From Streptosporangium nondiastaticum (GTDB lineage Bacteria; Actinomycetota; Actinomycetes; Streptomycetales; Streptomycetaceae): a stretch of DNA of 64,000 nt. The stretch is taken from contig NZ_PXWG01000001.1 of NCBI RefSeq assembly GCF_003011965.1, positions 248,001 to 312,000 of the forward strand. Reading direction: 5' to 3'. Of this stretch, positions 1 through 8,475 are shown one piece after another. The position numbers and the translations under genes are program-made. The notes beneath the pieces were generated by a model that saw nothing but the letters and a program-made list of their open reading frames with translations, ran no database searches and was not told the DNA's origin. Numbering within the stretch: position 1 is the first letter of the stretch; each line of letters starts with the position of its first letter.

Positions 1-279
1 CCAGCAGGCGCCGGCCAGCGCGACGATCGTCTCCTCGAAACCCGCGTCCTCCGGCGCCGCTCGCTCGACCTGCGCTATCAGGTCGTCGGTGAGCTGCTCC
101 ATGACCGCCCGGTACAGGTCCGCCTTCGTGCCGAAGGTGTAATGGACCGTGGCCTGTGCAACGCCGAGCTCGGCGGCGATGGCGCGTGTGCTGCCGGCGG
201 CGACCCCCTCCCGGGTCATGAGGTCGATGGCCGCTTTGATCAGCTGAGGGCGGCGCTCAGCCGCGGAAACGTGAGCCAT
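1..279 (-). CDS. TetR-family transcriptional regulator, N-terminal part (runs off the window)
   Basis: The first 93 codons are visible; the rest lies left of base 1. The start is the ATG at 279. The N-terminal helix-turn-helix follows TetR architecture: a helix around RRPQLIKAAIDLMTREG, then STRAIAAELGVAQATVHYTFGTKADLY, where the recognition helix ends in the usual H-Y-x-F-G-x-K. The ligand-binding C-terminal domain is not in the window, so effector and targets cannot be guessed. The gene points away from the flavohaemoglobin gene, with about 150 bp between this start and the hmp stop. The family call is secure; the role is unknown. Confidence 0.9.
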   Translation of the reverse strand, partial: MAHVSAAERRPQLIKAAIDLMTREGVAAGSTRAIAAELGVAQATVHYTFGTKADLYRAVMEQLTDDLIAQVERAAPEDAGFEETIVALAGACW

Positions 280-430
280 CTCGCCATCGTATCGACTGAG
301 TCTGGCGAACAAGTCGTGTGACCAAGTTGGTGGTTCCGGCGCATCGGTGGAGCGAGAAGGGACGAAGCGATCGGCAGTGCGCCCCGAGAGCGACACCGAC
401 ACCGACAGCGGCGACGGTGACAGCGCCCGG

Positions 431-1633
431 TCAAGCCGTGACGTCGGCCAGCCACAGGTCGGGACCGAAGACCTCGTAGCGGATGTTGCGGGCGGCGATG
501 CCGTCATGGAGCAACTGCGACCGGATCTCCCTCATGAAGGGCAGCGGGCCGCACAGGTACACGCACGCGTCGGCCGGCAGGCCGAGCCCGTCGATGTCCA
601 TCAGCCCCGCCCGGGAATCCGGCTCCTCCGCAGCGGACCGCTCGTACCAGAACGTGGCCCGCGCGTGGGGCAGCGCATCGACCAGCAGGTTCATATCCCT
701 GCGCAGCGCGTGGTCGTCGGGGGAGCGGTCGGCGTGCAGGACCGTGACGGAACGGGTGGACGCGATGCCCGCGAGGTACTCCAGCATGCCGACCATCGGG
801 GTGCAGCCGATGCCGGCGGAGACCAGCACCAGCGGCGCGTCGCTCTCGTCCAGCACCACATCGCCGAAGGGCGCCGAGAGGGTGAGTTCGTCGCTCACCT
901 GCAGAGTGCGGTACAGCAGGTTCGATACCTCACCCTCGGGAGCACCGTCACCGTGGACGCGCTTGACCGTGATCCGGCGCTTCTGCTCGCCGGGGGCCGA
1001 GGAGAGGCTGTACTGGCGCAACTGGTGAACGCCGTCGGGCATCTTGACCCGCACGCTGACGTACTGCCCCGCGCGCGCCCGCGGCGCCGGGGCGCCGTCG
1101 GCCGGCCGCAGGAAGAAGGAGACGGTGTCGGCGGTCTCCTGCCGCCGGTCCAGGACGGTCCACTGCCGCCAGGGGTGCCCCGGTCGCACCTGTGCTTCCA
1201 GGCAGAGACGGGCTTCCTGGGCAATGAGGGCCCCCGCCATCAGCCAGTACACCTCGTCCCAGGCGGCCGACACATCAGGGGTGACGGCCTCGCCGAGCAC
1301 CTCTGCGATAGCGGCGAACAGATACTTGTGCACGATCGTGTACTGGTCGTTGCTGACGCCGACGGCCACGTGCTTGTGCGCGATGCGCGCGAGCAGCGTG
1401 TCCGGCCGGGTGCCGGGGTCGGCTGCCAGCGCGCCGGCGAAGGCGGCGACGCTCCCCGCCAGCGCCCGCCGTTGCGCGCCGCTCGCCTGGTTACCGCGGT
1501 TGAACATGCCGTCCAGCAGCTCGGGGTGTTCGGCGAACATCGTCGCGTAGAAGCGGGTGGATATCTCGTCCAGTGCCCCGCCCACAGCAGGCAGGGTTGC
1601 CCGGATCACCGAGGCGGATTCGGCAGACAGCAT
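431..1633 (-). CDS. hmp: Flavohaemoglobin (NO dioxygenase)
   Basis: 400 aa, the usual length for the family. An N-terminal globin domain (about 1-140; proximal His in HKHVAVGV) is followed by a ferredoxin-reductase-type FAD domain (RQYSLSSAP, about 205) and a NAD-binding domain (LVSAGIGCTPMVGML, about 285; YLCGPLPFM, about 365). Members oxidise nitric oxide to nitrate with O2 and NAD(P)H in the cytoplasm. The chosen ATG at 1633 has a CGGGAG ribosome site 4-5 nt upstream. Longer readings in this frame have no such site and no family similarity. It appears monocistronic. Two GGGACC-containing sites lie in the 277-bp upstream region (see the separate entry). Confidence 0.95.
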   Translation of the reverse strand: MLSAESASVIRATLPAVGGALDEISTRFYATMFAEHPELLDGMFNRGNQASGAQRRALAGSVAAFAGALAADPGTRPDTLLARIAHKHVAVGVSNDQYTIVHKYLFAAIAEVLGEAVTPDVSAAWDEVYWLMAGALIAQEARLCLEAQVRPGHPWRQWTVLDRRQETADTVSFFLRPADGAPAPRARAGQYVSVRVKMPDGVHQLRQYSLSSAPGEQKRRITVKRVHGDGAPEGEVSNLLYRTLQVSDELTLSAPFGDVVLDESDAPLVLVSAGIGCTPMVGMLEYLAGIASTRSVTVLHADRSPDDHALRRDMNLLVDALPHARATFWYERSAAEEPDSRAGLMDIDGLGLPADACVYLCGPLPFMREIRSQLLHDGIAARNIRYEVFGPDLWLADVTA

Positions 1634-1735
1634 GACGCTCCCGAGAGAACAAGAGGGGGACAACTGGCCCTGCGCAACCGCGGGCACTGTCAGGTTTAGC
1701 AGCCGTAACAGCAGGTCAGCCCGGTGCGCGGAACA

Positions 1736-1753
1736 TTCGGGACCAGCGTCCGG
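1736..1753. promoter_or_regulatory. DevR/OsdR-like imperfect palindrome upstream of hmp
   Basis: TTCGGGACCAGCGTCCGG is an imperfect inverted repeat about 105 bp upstream of the hmp start. It resembles the actinobacterial dormancy box (TTSGGGACTNNAGTCCCSAA), a target of DevR/DosR-type response regulators under hypoxia and NO. A second GGGACCAGCGGCCCC stretch lies at 1794-1808. That sites of this kind sit upstream of an NO-detoxifying enzyme supports the idea, but the match is partial and no experiment is implied. Confidence 0.35.
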
Positions 1754-1910
1754 GCAGTCGGGGCCGCCTGGTCCCTGACGAGCCCCGCAGACCGGGACCA
1801 GCGGCCCCTGGGCATCCGGCGCCGAACCGCGTAATGATGCCGGATTTCCGCGGCTCATTCTTCTGCGGTCATCCGTGTTTGGATGGAGCCTGCCTTTGTG
1901 AGGGGAAACG

Positions 1911-2927
1911 TTGACACGCACGACGCCGCCGCGCCCGCTGGACGTGGCCGTGGAACTTCCGGAGCTGGCGCACCTGGCCCGGACAGCCACTCGCCTGCAC
2001 CCGCGACCAGGTGCCCCCACGGTCCATGACAGCTCAGTGGGCGGTCCGCTGCTGTGGCCCGCGGGCGAACCCTGGCCGGTGTACGAGCCGGTGCACGGGG
2101 CCTACGGGCCGCTGACCACGCCGGCGGACGTGCGCACGCTGCGGCAGACCATCGCGCAGGCACGGTCACGGCCGCGGAGGCCCGGTACGGACCTGCTGAC
2201 CGAGCAGGAGACGGCAGCGGTCGACCGGATCAGAGCCGGGTACGCACCGGAACTCCTGCCGGAAGGGCCGCTGCCCCTGATCCCGCTCGTGCAGCTCTAC
2301 GCCCGGGACGTACCCGGACTTCCGTGCCCCGAGGGGACGGACATGCTTCAAGCGCTGTGGACGCCGTTCGACGAGATCGAAGGGGCCTCGGGTGCCGTGC
2401 AGCTGCGATGGCGGCTGTCCTCGGACGTACAGGAGATCCTGGCCGAGCCGCCCGAGCCCGCCTACATCGACATGAGTGACCACGTGCCGATGCCCTGTGT
2501 GCTGCATCCGGAACAAGTCCGGGAATTTCCACCAGTACACCTCCTCACGGAGGAACAGACGCAGCGCGTGGACGCCTGGACGGAGCAGCGCTCGATCGAC
2601 CACCAGCACGTGGACTACGAGGGAGACCTGTCCACCGCCCCCGGCTGGAAGCTCGGCGGCTGGCCGGCACACTTCACCTACGGCTGCCCGGCCGACTTCG
2701 AAGAGCTCCGGTGCGGCGAGTGCGGCGGCCCTGTGGAAGCGCTGCTGACCGTCGCCAGCAGCGAGTGGGAAGGAAGAAGCCGCAGCTGGCGTCCGGTCGA
2801 GGACGTGGACGGAGACCTGTACCACACCCGCACACCGACGATCGTGACAGTCGGGCGCGGCTGCGCCCTGCAGATCTACAGGTGCATCAGCACGCCGACT
2901 CACCTGCCACGGACGATCATCCAGTAG
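1911..2927 (+). CDS. Hypothetical protein, possibly DUF1963/YwqG-like
   Basis: 338 aa. The TTG at 1911 is chosen because GAGGGG lies about six bases upstream and the protein starts sensibly (MTRTTPPRP). It carries GPLLWPAGEPWPVYEPVH near residue 45, LIPLVQLYARDVPGLPCPEG near 125, and a Cys pair (ELRCGECGGPVEAL, about 265) that could bind a metal. The LWP.GEPWP and IPLVQLYARDVP pattern resembles DUF1963-type proteins of actinobacteria. No catalytic role can be assigned. It is transcribed divergently from hmp. The 223 bp downstream carry no convincing gene. Confidence 0.75.
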   Translation: MTRTTPPRPLDVAVELPELAHLARTATRLHPRPGAPTVHDSSVGGPLLWPAGEPWPVYEPVHGAYGPLTTPADVRTLRQTIAQARSRPRRPGTDLLTEQETAAVDRIRAGYAPELLPEGPLPLIPLVQLYARDVPGLPCPEGTDMLQALWTPFDEIEGASGAVQLRWRLSSDVQEILAEPPEPAYIDMSDHVPMPCVLHPEQVREFPPVHLLTEEQTQRVDAWTEQRSIDHQHVDYEGDLSTAPGWKLGGWPAHFTYGCPADFEELRCGECGGPVEALLTVASSEWEGRSRSWRPVEDVDGDLYHTRTPTIVTVGRGCALQIYRCISTPTHLPRTIIQ

Positions 2928-3150
2928 TACGGGGTGCGCGACCGCCGGACCGGCACCACCCACCGGGTCATCGACCCTCCACCGGGCTACGGAGCCGCGC
3001 GACACCCGTCGATTCTGCGCGGAGTGCCGTGCCGTTTCGACGGGCGGCACAAGGCGTCGTTCATGGACGGAGCGCGGCGCGCACTCGCCGCGGCGCAGCG
3101 CGCGGGGAAATCGGGGTGTGCTCGACGAGTTGGACAGGCAGCATGGCCGG

Positions 3151-3660
3151 ATGTCGGATTTGGTGTGGGATGACGTCAGGAACTTCTTCGACCCTGACCT
3201 GATGGGTGCTCTGCCGGACGTGTCCGTGCAGGGCGTTGCGGTGGAGGACTGGCAGACGGTGTTCGATCTCGTTCGGTCGAGTGATTGGGGGTGGGAGTAC
3301 TCGGAGGGCGGCGTCTCCGGGCCCCTGCCGCCTGCGGTGGAGGTGCTGACGCGTCCGGCCGACGCCGATACGGTCGATCTGCGGGTCCGGCCGGTTCCGG
3401 GCGTACTGGTGATCTTCCGTCCCATGTCTGCTGAGGAAATCGACTTCGACTTCGACCTTCGAGAGCTGCAGGGCCAGCAAGGAGTGGACATCCTGTGCGG
3501 ATTCCTGACCACGCTGGGCAGGCAGCTGGGCAAGGCGGTGACCATGACCGCCGAAGGCGACTACGAGAACCCGGTGCTCGGGTTCGACCCCGGCGCAGAC
3601 CGCGTGGTGCTGATGGCGGACCCGGAGTTGGTGCAGCTTTCTGCTGTGGCCGATCGCTGA
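3151..3660 (+). CDS. Hypothetical protein
   Basis: 169 aa from the ATG at 3151 (MSDLVWDDVRNFFDP); a GTG at 3118 would add 11 residues and cannot be excluded. The protein is acidic, without signal peptide or membrane segments. Its core reads DWQTVFDLVRSSDWGWEY, then a beta-rich stretch (VDLRVRPVPGVLVIFRPM, EIDFDFDLRELQGQ). Similar small cytoplasmic proteins are common in Streptomyces and often sit near toxin-immunity genes, but I do not recognise a named family. Confidence 0.65.
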   Translation: MSDLVWDDVRNFFDPDLMGALPDVSVQGVAVEDWQTVFDLVRSSDWGWEYSEGGVSGPLPPAVEVLTRPADADTVDLRVRPVPGVLVIFRPMSAEEIDFDFDLRELQGQQGVDILCGFLTTLGRQLGKAVTMTAEGDYENPVLGFDPGADRVVLMADPELVQLSAVADR

Positions 3661-3693
3661 CGCCAAGCGAACACATGCACAGCGCAGGCGTGC

Positions 3694-4029
3694 TCAGCCA
3701 CGTACGGACGGATCCTGCTCCCCGGTGGGGTTCATGCCGTGAAGACACTCGGGGAAGCCCTTGAGCTCCGGAGTGACCGTTGATGGAAGAGAAGAGAGCT
3801 GCGAGGGGAGCCGGACGAACAGGGTCGGCCCGAAGGCATCGCAGGTCACGCTGACGGCCTGCCCGACGGCAGGTGCGCGCGACGGTTCCGGCAGGACAGG
3901 TGCGGGGTCAGGAACTGAGAGGGCGGCAGCGGGAGCTGCCGACGCGGCCAGCGCGAGCAGGCCGACGCTGACGCCGATGCCGGCGGCGGCAAGCAGGCGG
4001 TTCTGCGGAGGCCGGAGGGATGAGGTCAT
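3694..4029 (-). CDS. Small secreted protein
   Basis: About 111 aa from the ATG at 4029; an ATG at 4041 would add four residues. The N-terminus is a classical signal peptide: basic residues (RPPQNR), a hydrophobic stretch of about 20 residues (LLAAAGIGVSVGLLALAASA) and an Ala-rich cleavage region near residue 35. The mature part is about 75 aa with two Cys that could pair. No family is recognised and no clear ribosome site is visible, so the start and the reality of the gene are moderately uncertain. Confidence 0.5.
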   Translation of the reverse strand: MTSSLRPPQNRLLAAAGIGVSVGLLALAASAAPAAALSVPDPAPVLPEPSRAPAVGQAVSVTCDAFGPTLFVRLPSQLSSLPSTVTPELKGFPECLHGMNPTGEQDPSVRG

Positions 4030-4151
4030 GGAGCAGAGCATGCAGCCAGTGGCCGGCGCGGAGCAGTAAGGACACAGCGCCAACCCTCGAGTGAGTGACG
4101 GCCTGTCACCCGAACAAGCATGGCGTCGGCACAGGGGAAGCCAGGGGAAGG

Positions 4152-4958
4152 CTACGGGCGGCGGCGTCCCCACGCGGAGATCATGGGGCCGGTTGCCAGG
4201 TCGAGTTGCCCGGTGGCGATGTTCGCGAGGTGGCGGTCGATTTCCTCGTCGGTGGCGAGTCCTGCCGCCACCAGGCGGTGACGGACCTGCCGTACGGTTG
4301 CGGCTTCGAGGACGGCGCATGCGGGTGAGGTGATGGGGAAGTACGCGTCGGCCTGAACGTCGTCCAGACCGGCCTCACGCAGCAGCCGGGGCAGGGTCCG
4401 CCCGTAGGCGAGGTCCGCGCCGCGGCCCGCCATCAAGGTGCGGAAGCCGGCCCGCAACCGGTTGGCGAGCTGCTGCTCGGGGCCCGACTCGTCCGGGCAC
4501 GGCAATGGCTGCAGCTCCGGGTCGGCGTCCTCGAGGAGGAGCCGGCCGCCGGGCCGCAGCGCCTGGACCATCCGGCGCAGGGCCTCGGCGCGGTCGGTGA
4601 CGTGTATCAGGACCAGCCGGGCGTGGACGAGGTCGAATTCGCCGGGCGGCGGTGGCTCGGCCGCCACGTCGTGGCGCAGCACTTCGATCACGCCGCCGGC
4701 GATGTCCCGGGTCCAGGACACGTCGATGTCGGTGGCTATCACCGCTCCCGTGGGGCCGACCCTCTCGGCCAGCCCGAGAGGCACGGACGGACCGCCGGCA
4801 CCGACCTCCCAGCACCGCATGCCGGCAGTGATCCCGAGCTGGTCGACGTGCCGGAACGTCACCGGATCGAACAACTCGCTCAGCGCCTCGAACCGGATCC
4901 CTGCCTCCGATTGCCTGTTGTCCAGCAGGTAACCGTGATCTGTTTCGTGCTCAGCCAT
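4152..4958 (-). CDS. Class I SAM-dependent methyltransferase
   Basis: 268 aa with a Rossmann methyltransferase fold. The SAM-binding motif I is CWEVGAGGPSVPLGLAERVGP (about 49-69), an acidic loop follows (VIATDID), and motif IV/V includes FDLVHARLVLIHV and LRPGGRLLLEDADPE. The substrate is unknown; the profile fits small-molecule methyltransferases of the UbiE/type 11 group. The next gene leftward is the small secreted protein, and no obvious pathway partner is adjacent. Confidence 0.88.
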   Translation of the reverse strand: MAEHETDHGYLLDNRQSEAGIRFEALSELFDPVTFRHVDQLGITAGMRCWEVGAGGPSVPLGLAERVGPTGAVIATDIDVSWTRDIAGGVIEVLRHDVAAEPPPPGEFDLVHARLVLIHVTDRAEALRRMVQALRPGGRLLLEDADPELQPLPCPDESGPEQQLANRLRAGFRTLMAGRGADLAYGRTLPRLLREAGLDDVQADAYFPITSPACAVLEAATVRQVRHRLVAAGLATDEEIDRHLANIATGQLDLATGPMISAWGRRRP

Positions 4959-5219
4959 GCGGCGATTGTGGCAGAGGGGTCTGACGCCCGGTGTTCAGGC
5001 CTGCCAACTCGCCGGCTGTGACCGTGCTTACGTGATGACTGTGCCGTGCGCTGGAACGCTGCCGTCGCGGCCTGACGTTTGCCGAGGACGGCGAAACGCC
5101 CACCGGGGGGGGCGTGCATATCGTCGACGTGCCGGACCCCGCTCCGTCCGAGCCATCGGCCCCGCCATGCCGACCAGGGTGTGGGAAGGGCTGCTGGTCA
5201 GGACGGATATCGTCCTGGC

Positions 5220-5948
5220 ATGACACCAAGCTTCGATCTTGTCGGGTCCCTTGCCAGAGGCGTCGAAAGCCGTGGCGGCGCGTGGGACTTCATCCGGGAC
5301 TTCGCTGCCCACTGGGTGAGCCCGCTCCGAGACGGGGACGGGTGGCCGGAGACCGAGGTGGCCGCGGCGGAGGAACGGCTGGATATCCGGCTGCCGGCAG
5401 CGTTGCGCGAAGCTTATGTGCTGCTCGGACGCCGTCCGGACCTCACGAGCAACCATGATGTGCTGCTCAGCCCGGCGGAGCTGTATGTGGATGACGGCAA
5501 GGAGGCGCTGGTCTTCCGGCACGAGAATCAGGGAGCCGCGTCCTGGGGCATCCTCCTGGACAGCCTTCAGAACGAGGATCCTGCGGTGCTCATCCGGTCC
5601 GACCTGGCGGACAAGACTGCCGAACGGTGGGAAGGCTGGCTGGAGCGGCTGTCCCTGTGTTTCGTCGAGATCGTTCTCTCCGAGGCACTGAACGCCGACG
5701 CGGACCTCTGCGACTTTCTCGACACCGACGACGACAGCGTCGAACTGCTTCAGGAGAAATGCCTCCGGCTGCCGTTCCCGGACTATCCCGTCGGCGACAA
5801 GGGTCATGCGACGCGCTGGTTCCTGGGGCCGGACGTCCTACTGCGCGACGATGACGGCATGGCGATCCTGGCTCGCGGCCGGACAGAGGACGATCTGGAC
5901 CGCATCCGGGACCTGATTCCGGGCGACTGGCTCAACGACTGTCGCTGA
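5220..5948 (+). CDS. SMI1/KNR4 (SUKH) family protein
   Basis: 242 aa. The segment WPETEVAAAEERLDIRLPAA.REAYVLLGRR (about 40-75) is the typical SMI1/KNR4 entry helix, and the protein is acidic with alternating helices and strands. Bacterial members of this superfamily are often immunity proteins of polymorphic toxins, but no toxin gene is adjacent here, so it may be an orphan immunity gene or an unrelated cytoplasmic regulator. The start at 5220 lacks a strong ribosome site. Confidence 0.75.
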   Translation: MTPSFDLVGSLARGVESRGGAWDFIRDFAAHWVSPLRDGDGWPETEVAAAEERLDIRLPAALREAYVLLGRRPDLTSNHDVLLSPAELYVDDGKEALVFRHENQGAASWGILLDSLQNEDPAVLIRSDLADKTAERWEGWLERLSLCFVEIVLSEALNADADLCDFLDTDDDSVELLQEKCLRLPFPDYPVGDKGHATRWFLGPDVLLRDDDGMAILARGRTEDDLDRIRDLIPGDWLNDCR

Positions 5949-6086
5949 ATCGCGGTTTTCTTTGGTCTGCATCGGGTCGTGGGCTGCTGTCACGCCCCCA
6001 ACCGCCCTCGCGGCGCTACTGGAGCGGCAAGGCATGTGTGAAGAGGCTTCGGCAAGCGCTCAGCCCACGACCTGATGCAACATGAC

Positions 6087-7436
6087 TCAAACCAGTTCGG
6101 GTTGCGGTTCCGGCTGCCGCGCCGGCGCGGTCTTCGGCTCCCACCGCTTGGTGGTCCGTATGTAGCCGTAGATCACCGAGGCCATCGCCAGAATGAGAAG
6201 CGGTCCGAACACCCACGGGTTTTCGGCCATTTCCATCGGCAGGTAGCGGAACGACACCAGAAGCGCGGTGAAGACCGCTGCACCGTAGGCGACCAGCTGG
6301 ATTCCCGAGCGGTCCCAGCCGCGTTCTTGCGAGCGCAGCGCTGCCTCGATCGTGAGCGTGAACACCACGCCGGTAATGATGTCGGTGCCGTAGTGGTATC
6401 CGAATCCCAGCGTTGCGCCGAGCGTGGAAATCAGCCAGAACGCACCGAAGAACTGCAGAATGCGCGGACCCTTGCGGGAATGTATGAAGATCGCGGTGGC
6501 CCACGCCGTGTGCAGGCTGGGCATGCAGTTGCGCGGAGTGATCTCGTCGAAGGGCATCTGGTGGGGCACGTTGAGCGGCGGCGGAGTGTTCGGCCACAGG
6601 TCGGCCACCGCCCAGTGCGTGCCGTCGGAGCCGTAGGCGAAGATCGGGCCGACCACCGGGAAGATCATGTAGATGCCCGGCCCGAGGAGGCCGATCATCA
6701 GAAAGGTCCGCACCAGGTGATGGCTCGGGAAGCGGCGCTCCGCCGCCACGTTGCGCAGCTGGTACAGCGCGACGATGACCGCGGCCACCGCGAGCTGGAT
6801 GTAGACGTAGTCGAGGATGTGGTCACCGATCGGGCCGGTGGCCTCGACGATCCGGCCCACCACCCACGACGGGTTGCCCAGGGCGTGGTCGGCGATCGCC
6901 ACGTACTGGTCGAGCACCGTCGGGCGGGTCTTCGACGTGATGAGCAGCCAGGTGTCGCCGGTCTTGCGTCCTGCGACGAGCAGGAGGCCCAGCCCGACGC
7001 CCTTCAGCAGCAGGACACGTTCGCGGCCGGTGCGGCGCGTGACGGCGATGACGGCATAGCCCAAGGTCACCCACAGCGCGCCGTTACCGAACATCATCTT
7101 GGCGTCGACTGCCCACCGGACCAGAAAGAAGATGACATCGATGCCAACTGCGATGCCGGCGGCGATGAGCCGCTCCCGCCAGGTGAGCACCACCATCATC
7201 AGTGCCATGCCGGCGTACAGCAGTGGCCCTGATTTGGGAGCGAGTATCACCTCTTTCGCCTGGTTGGTCATCGGCCCCGGAAGGCCGTAGTGCCGTGCGG
7301 CGATCTCCAGGGCTATGAGGAATCCGAGGGCCACCACGCTCACCGTGGCCCACAGCATCACCCGTGGTCGACGCCATGCGGCGGACGTGAATGTGTTGTC
7401 TATTCGCGAAGACGCCCGCGAGCTTTTAGATATCAA
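6087..7436 (-). CDS. PAP2-superfamily multi-pass membrane protein (IPC-synthase-like)
   Basis: About 449 aa with some ten hydrophobic segments. The C-terminal half holds the PAP2/inositol-phosphorylceramide-synthase signature: RNCMPSLHTAWATAIFI (catalytic His in PSLH) and GFGYHYGTDIITG (second His and Asp). Members transfer or remove lipid phosphate groups at the membrane. The long N-terminal half with extra helices resembles actinobacterial PAP2 proteins of unknown lipid substrate. The TTG at 7436 lies in an AT-rich stretch with no good ribosome site; an ATG at 7358 is an alternative that removes 26 residues. Confidence 0.85.
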   Translation of the reverse strand: MISKSSRASSRIDNTFTSAAWRRPRVMLWATVSVVALGFLIALEIAARHYGLPGPMTNQAKEVILAPKSGPLLYAGMALMMVVLTWRERLIAAGIAVGIDVIFFLVRWAVDAKMMFGNGALWVTLGYAVIAVTRRTGRERVLLLKGVGLGLLLVAGRKTGDTWLLITSKTRPTVLDQYVAIADHALGNPSWVVGRIVEATGPIGDHILDYVYIQLAVAAVIVALYQLRNVAAERRFPSHHLVRTFLMIGLLGPGIYMIFPVVGPIFAYGSDGTHWAVADLWPNTPPPLNVPHQMPFDEITPRNCMPSLHTAWATAIFIHSRKGPRILQFFGAFWLISTLGATLGFGYHYGTDIITGVVFTLTIEAALRSQERGWDRSGIQLVAYGAAVFTALLVSFRYLPMEMAENPWVFGPLLILAMASVIYGYIRTTKRWEPKTAPARQPEPQPELV

Positions 7437-7686
7437 TTGTTTGGCCGATTTGTTAGTTTTGAGATAAATAGGTCAATTTTTGCTGGATGGCATGGTTTCC
7501 GGTGAAGGACGGGCGATCGGGGCGATCGCCACGAGGTCGAACATGCTATCGGAGCTGGTACGGGCGGGTTTCGGCGGTCGTGGGTGGTGGGGCGTGCGAG
7601 GGTGGCCGGTCTGTCATGTCATGGGGTCGCTCAGTGGTTCCAGGCAGGGAAAGTCGCTTCCTCTGTGGCTGCTGATGGGGATCGCG

Positions 7687-7717
7687 CCGGCGATTCTACC
7701 GGCGGTAGAATCGCCGG
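7687..7717. promoter_or_regulatory. 31-bp palindrome overlapping the toxin-antitoxin promoter
   Basis: Two perfect 15-bp arms (CCGGCGATTCTACCG and its complement) flank one central base and end one base before the antitoxin GTG. The right arm contains TAGAAT (7706-7711), a good -10 element placed so that transcription would begin at or next to the GTG. The mRNA would then be leaderless, and the dimeric antitoxin would bind over the promoter. The left arm gives the same TAGAAT on the other strand. Confidence 0.75.
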
Positions 7718-7718
7718 T

Positions 7719-7973
7719 GTGGGTAAGCCGACGAGCATCAAGACCACCGAAGAGGTCCGTGACCGGCTGCGGATTCTTGCGGCTGAGCGCGGCACCACCA
7801 TCACGGAGCTGCTGGAGGAGCTCGCGGCCCGTGAGCTGACGCGGGCCGAGCGGGAGGAGCGCGCTCTGCAGGCCGCCCGGGAGCTCGGGGTCGAGTACAC
7901 CGATCAAGTGCAGCAGGCCGGCCAGGAGGCCTGGGTGAAGATCCGCGCTCATCGGGACGGCACCGCCATATGA
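7719..7973 (+). CDS. Antitoxin of a VapBC-like pair
   Basis: 84 aa. It begins with a ribbon-helix-helix-like segment (PTSIKTTEEVRDRLRILAAERGTTITELLEELA, residues 3-35) and continues into an Arg/Glu-rich helical tail that would wrap the toxin. The GTG at 7719 is chosen because it directly follows the palindrome and the -10 box; no Shine-Dalgarno sequence exists, as expected for leaderless translation. It overlaps the toxin gene by ATGA, a common layout in type II systems. The antitoxin presumably represses its own operon through the 31-bp palindrome. Confidence 0.85.
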   Translation: MGKPTSIKTTEEVRDRLRILAAERGTTITELLEELAARELTRAEREERALQAARELGVEYTDQVQQAGQEAWVKIRAHRDGTAI

Positions 7974-8344
7974 CTCCCGCGGCTGTCCTGGATCACACTG
8001 CTCTGGCCGCCCTGTACGGGGAGGACCCCTTCTTCACCGGCCTGTACATCGAAGCCTCCCGGGGCACCGGCCGAGTTCTGATCCCGTCACTGGCCGCGCT
8101 CGCCGCGGAGCGCGGGGTCCCTGGCGCGGGCCGGCACGCAACCTCTCTGCGGTTCGCTGAAGCCGTTCCGTTCACGACGGCGCACGCCGAGGCGGCGATG
8201 AGCTGGCCGGATGCCGACTGGCCTGTGGTGCACACGGCTGCCATCGCCTGGCAGGCGGCCGGAGCGGGAGAGCCCGTCACCGTTCTCTCGCTGGAGCCCG
8301 AGCTGTACGAGGGCACGGGCGTCACCCCGCTGAACCCTCTCTGA
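7970..8344 (+). CDS. PIN-like toxin of a VapBC-like pair
   Basis: 124 aa. The N-terminus (AAVLDHTALAALYGED) fits the first strand and first catalytic Asp of PIN-domain ribonucleases. Later DADWPVVHTAAIAWQAA resembles the helix carrying another acidic residue. PIN toxins cleave specific RNAs and halt translation. The domain is short and the acidic set is less clear than in textbook VapC, so activity could be altered. Translation is coupled to the antitoxin by ATGA. Confidence 0.75.
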   Translation: MTPAAVLDHTALAALYGEDPFFTGLYIEASRGTGRVLIPSLAALAAERGVPGAGRHATSLRFAEAVPFTTAHAEAAMSWPDADWPVVHTAAIAWQAAGAGEPVTVLSLEPELYEGTGVTPLNPL

Positions 8345-8475
8345 TCACGCGGCCGGTGGCTGCCGCCCAACCGCCCTTGGACAGGGAGATGACCATCTCA
8401 TCCACGCCGGTCAGCTCCGGTTCGAACGAGCTGTCGTGGTCGCGGGGCACGCGTATCTCCGGCGGTTCGCCGGTT
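8345..8475 (-). pseudogene. Remnant of an IS256/mutator-type transposase
   Basis: Read leftward, 8459-8345 encodes EIRVPRDHDSSFEPEL followed by TGVDEMVISLSKGGW. This matches the N-terminal region of IS256-family transposases, where VPRDR-G-FEP leads to a KRQRR segment and then L-GVDE-V-SLYAKG. The KRQRR part is missing and no downstream catalytic DDE region exists, so only a fragment remains. No inverted repeats were found. It lies directly after the toxin gene and probably marks an old insertion or rearrangement. Confidence 0.6.

Noticed and set aside
2934..3173. Short + strand frame starting near 2934
   Set aside because: No ribosome site, no recognisable motif, and it overlaps the start of the next gene.
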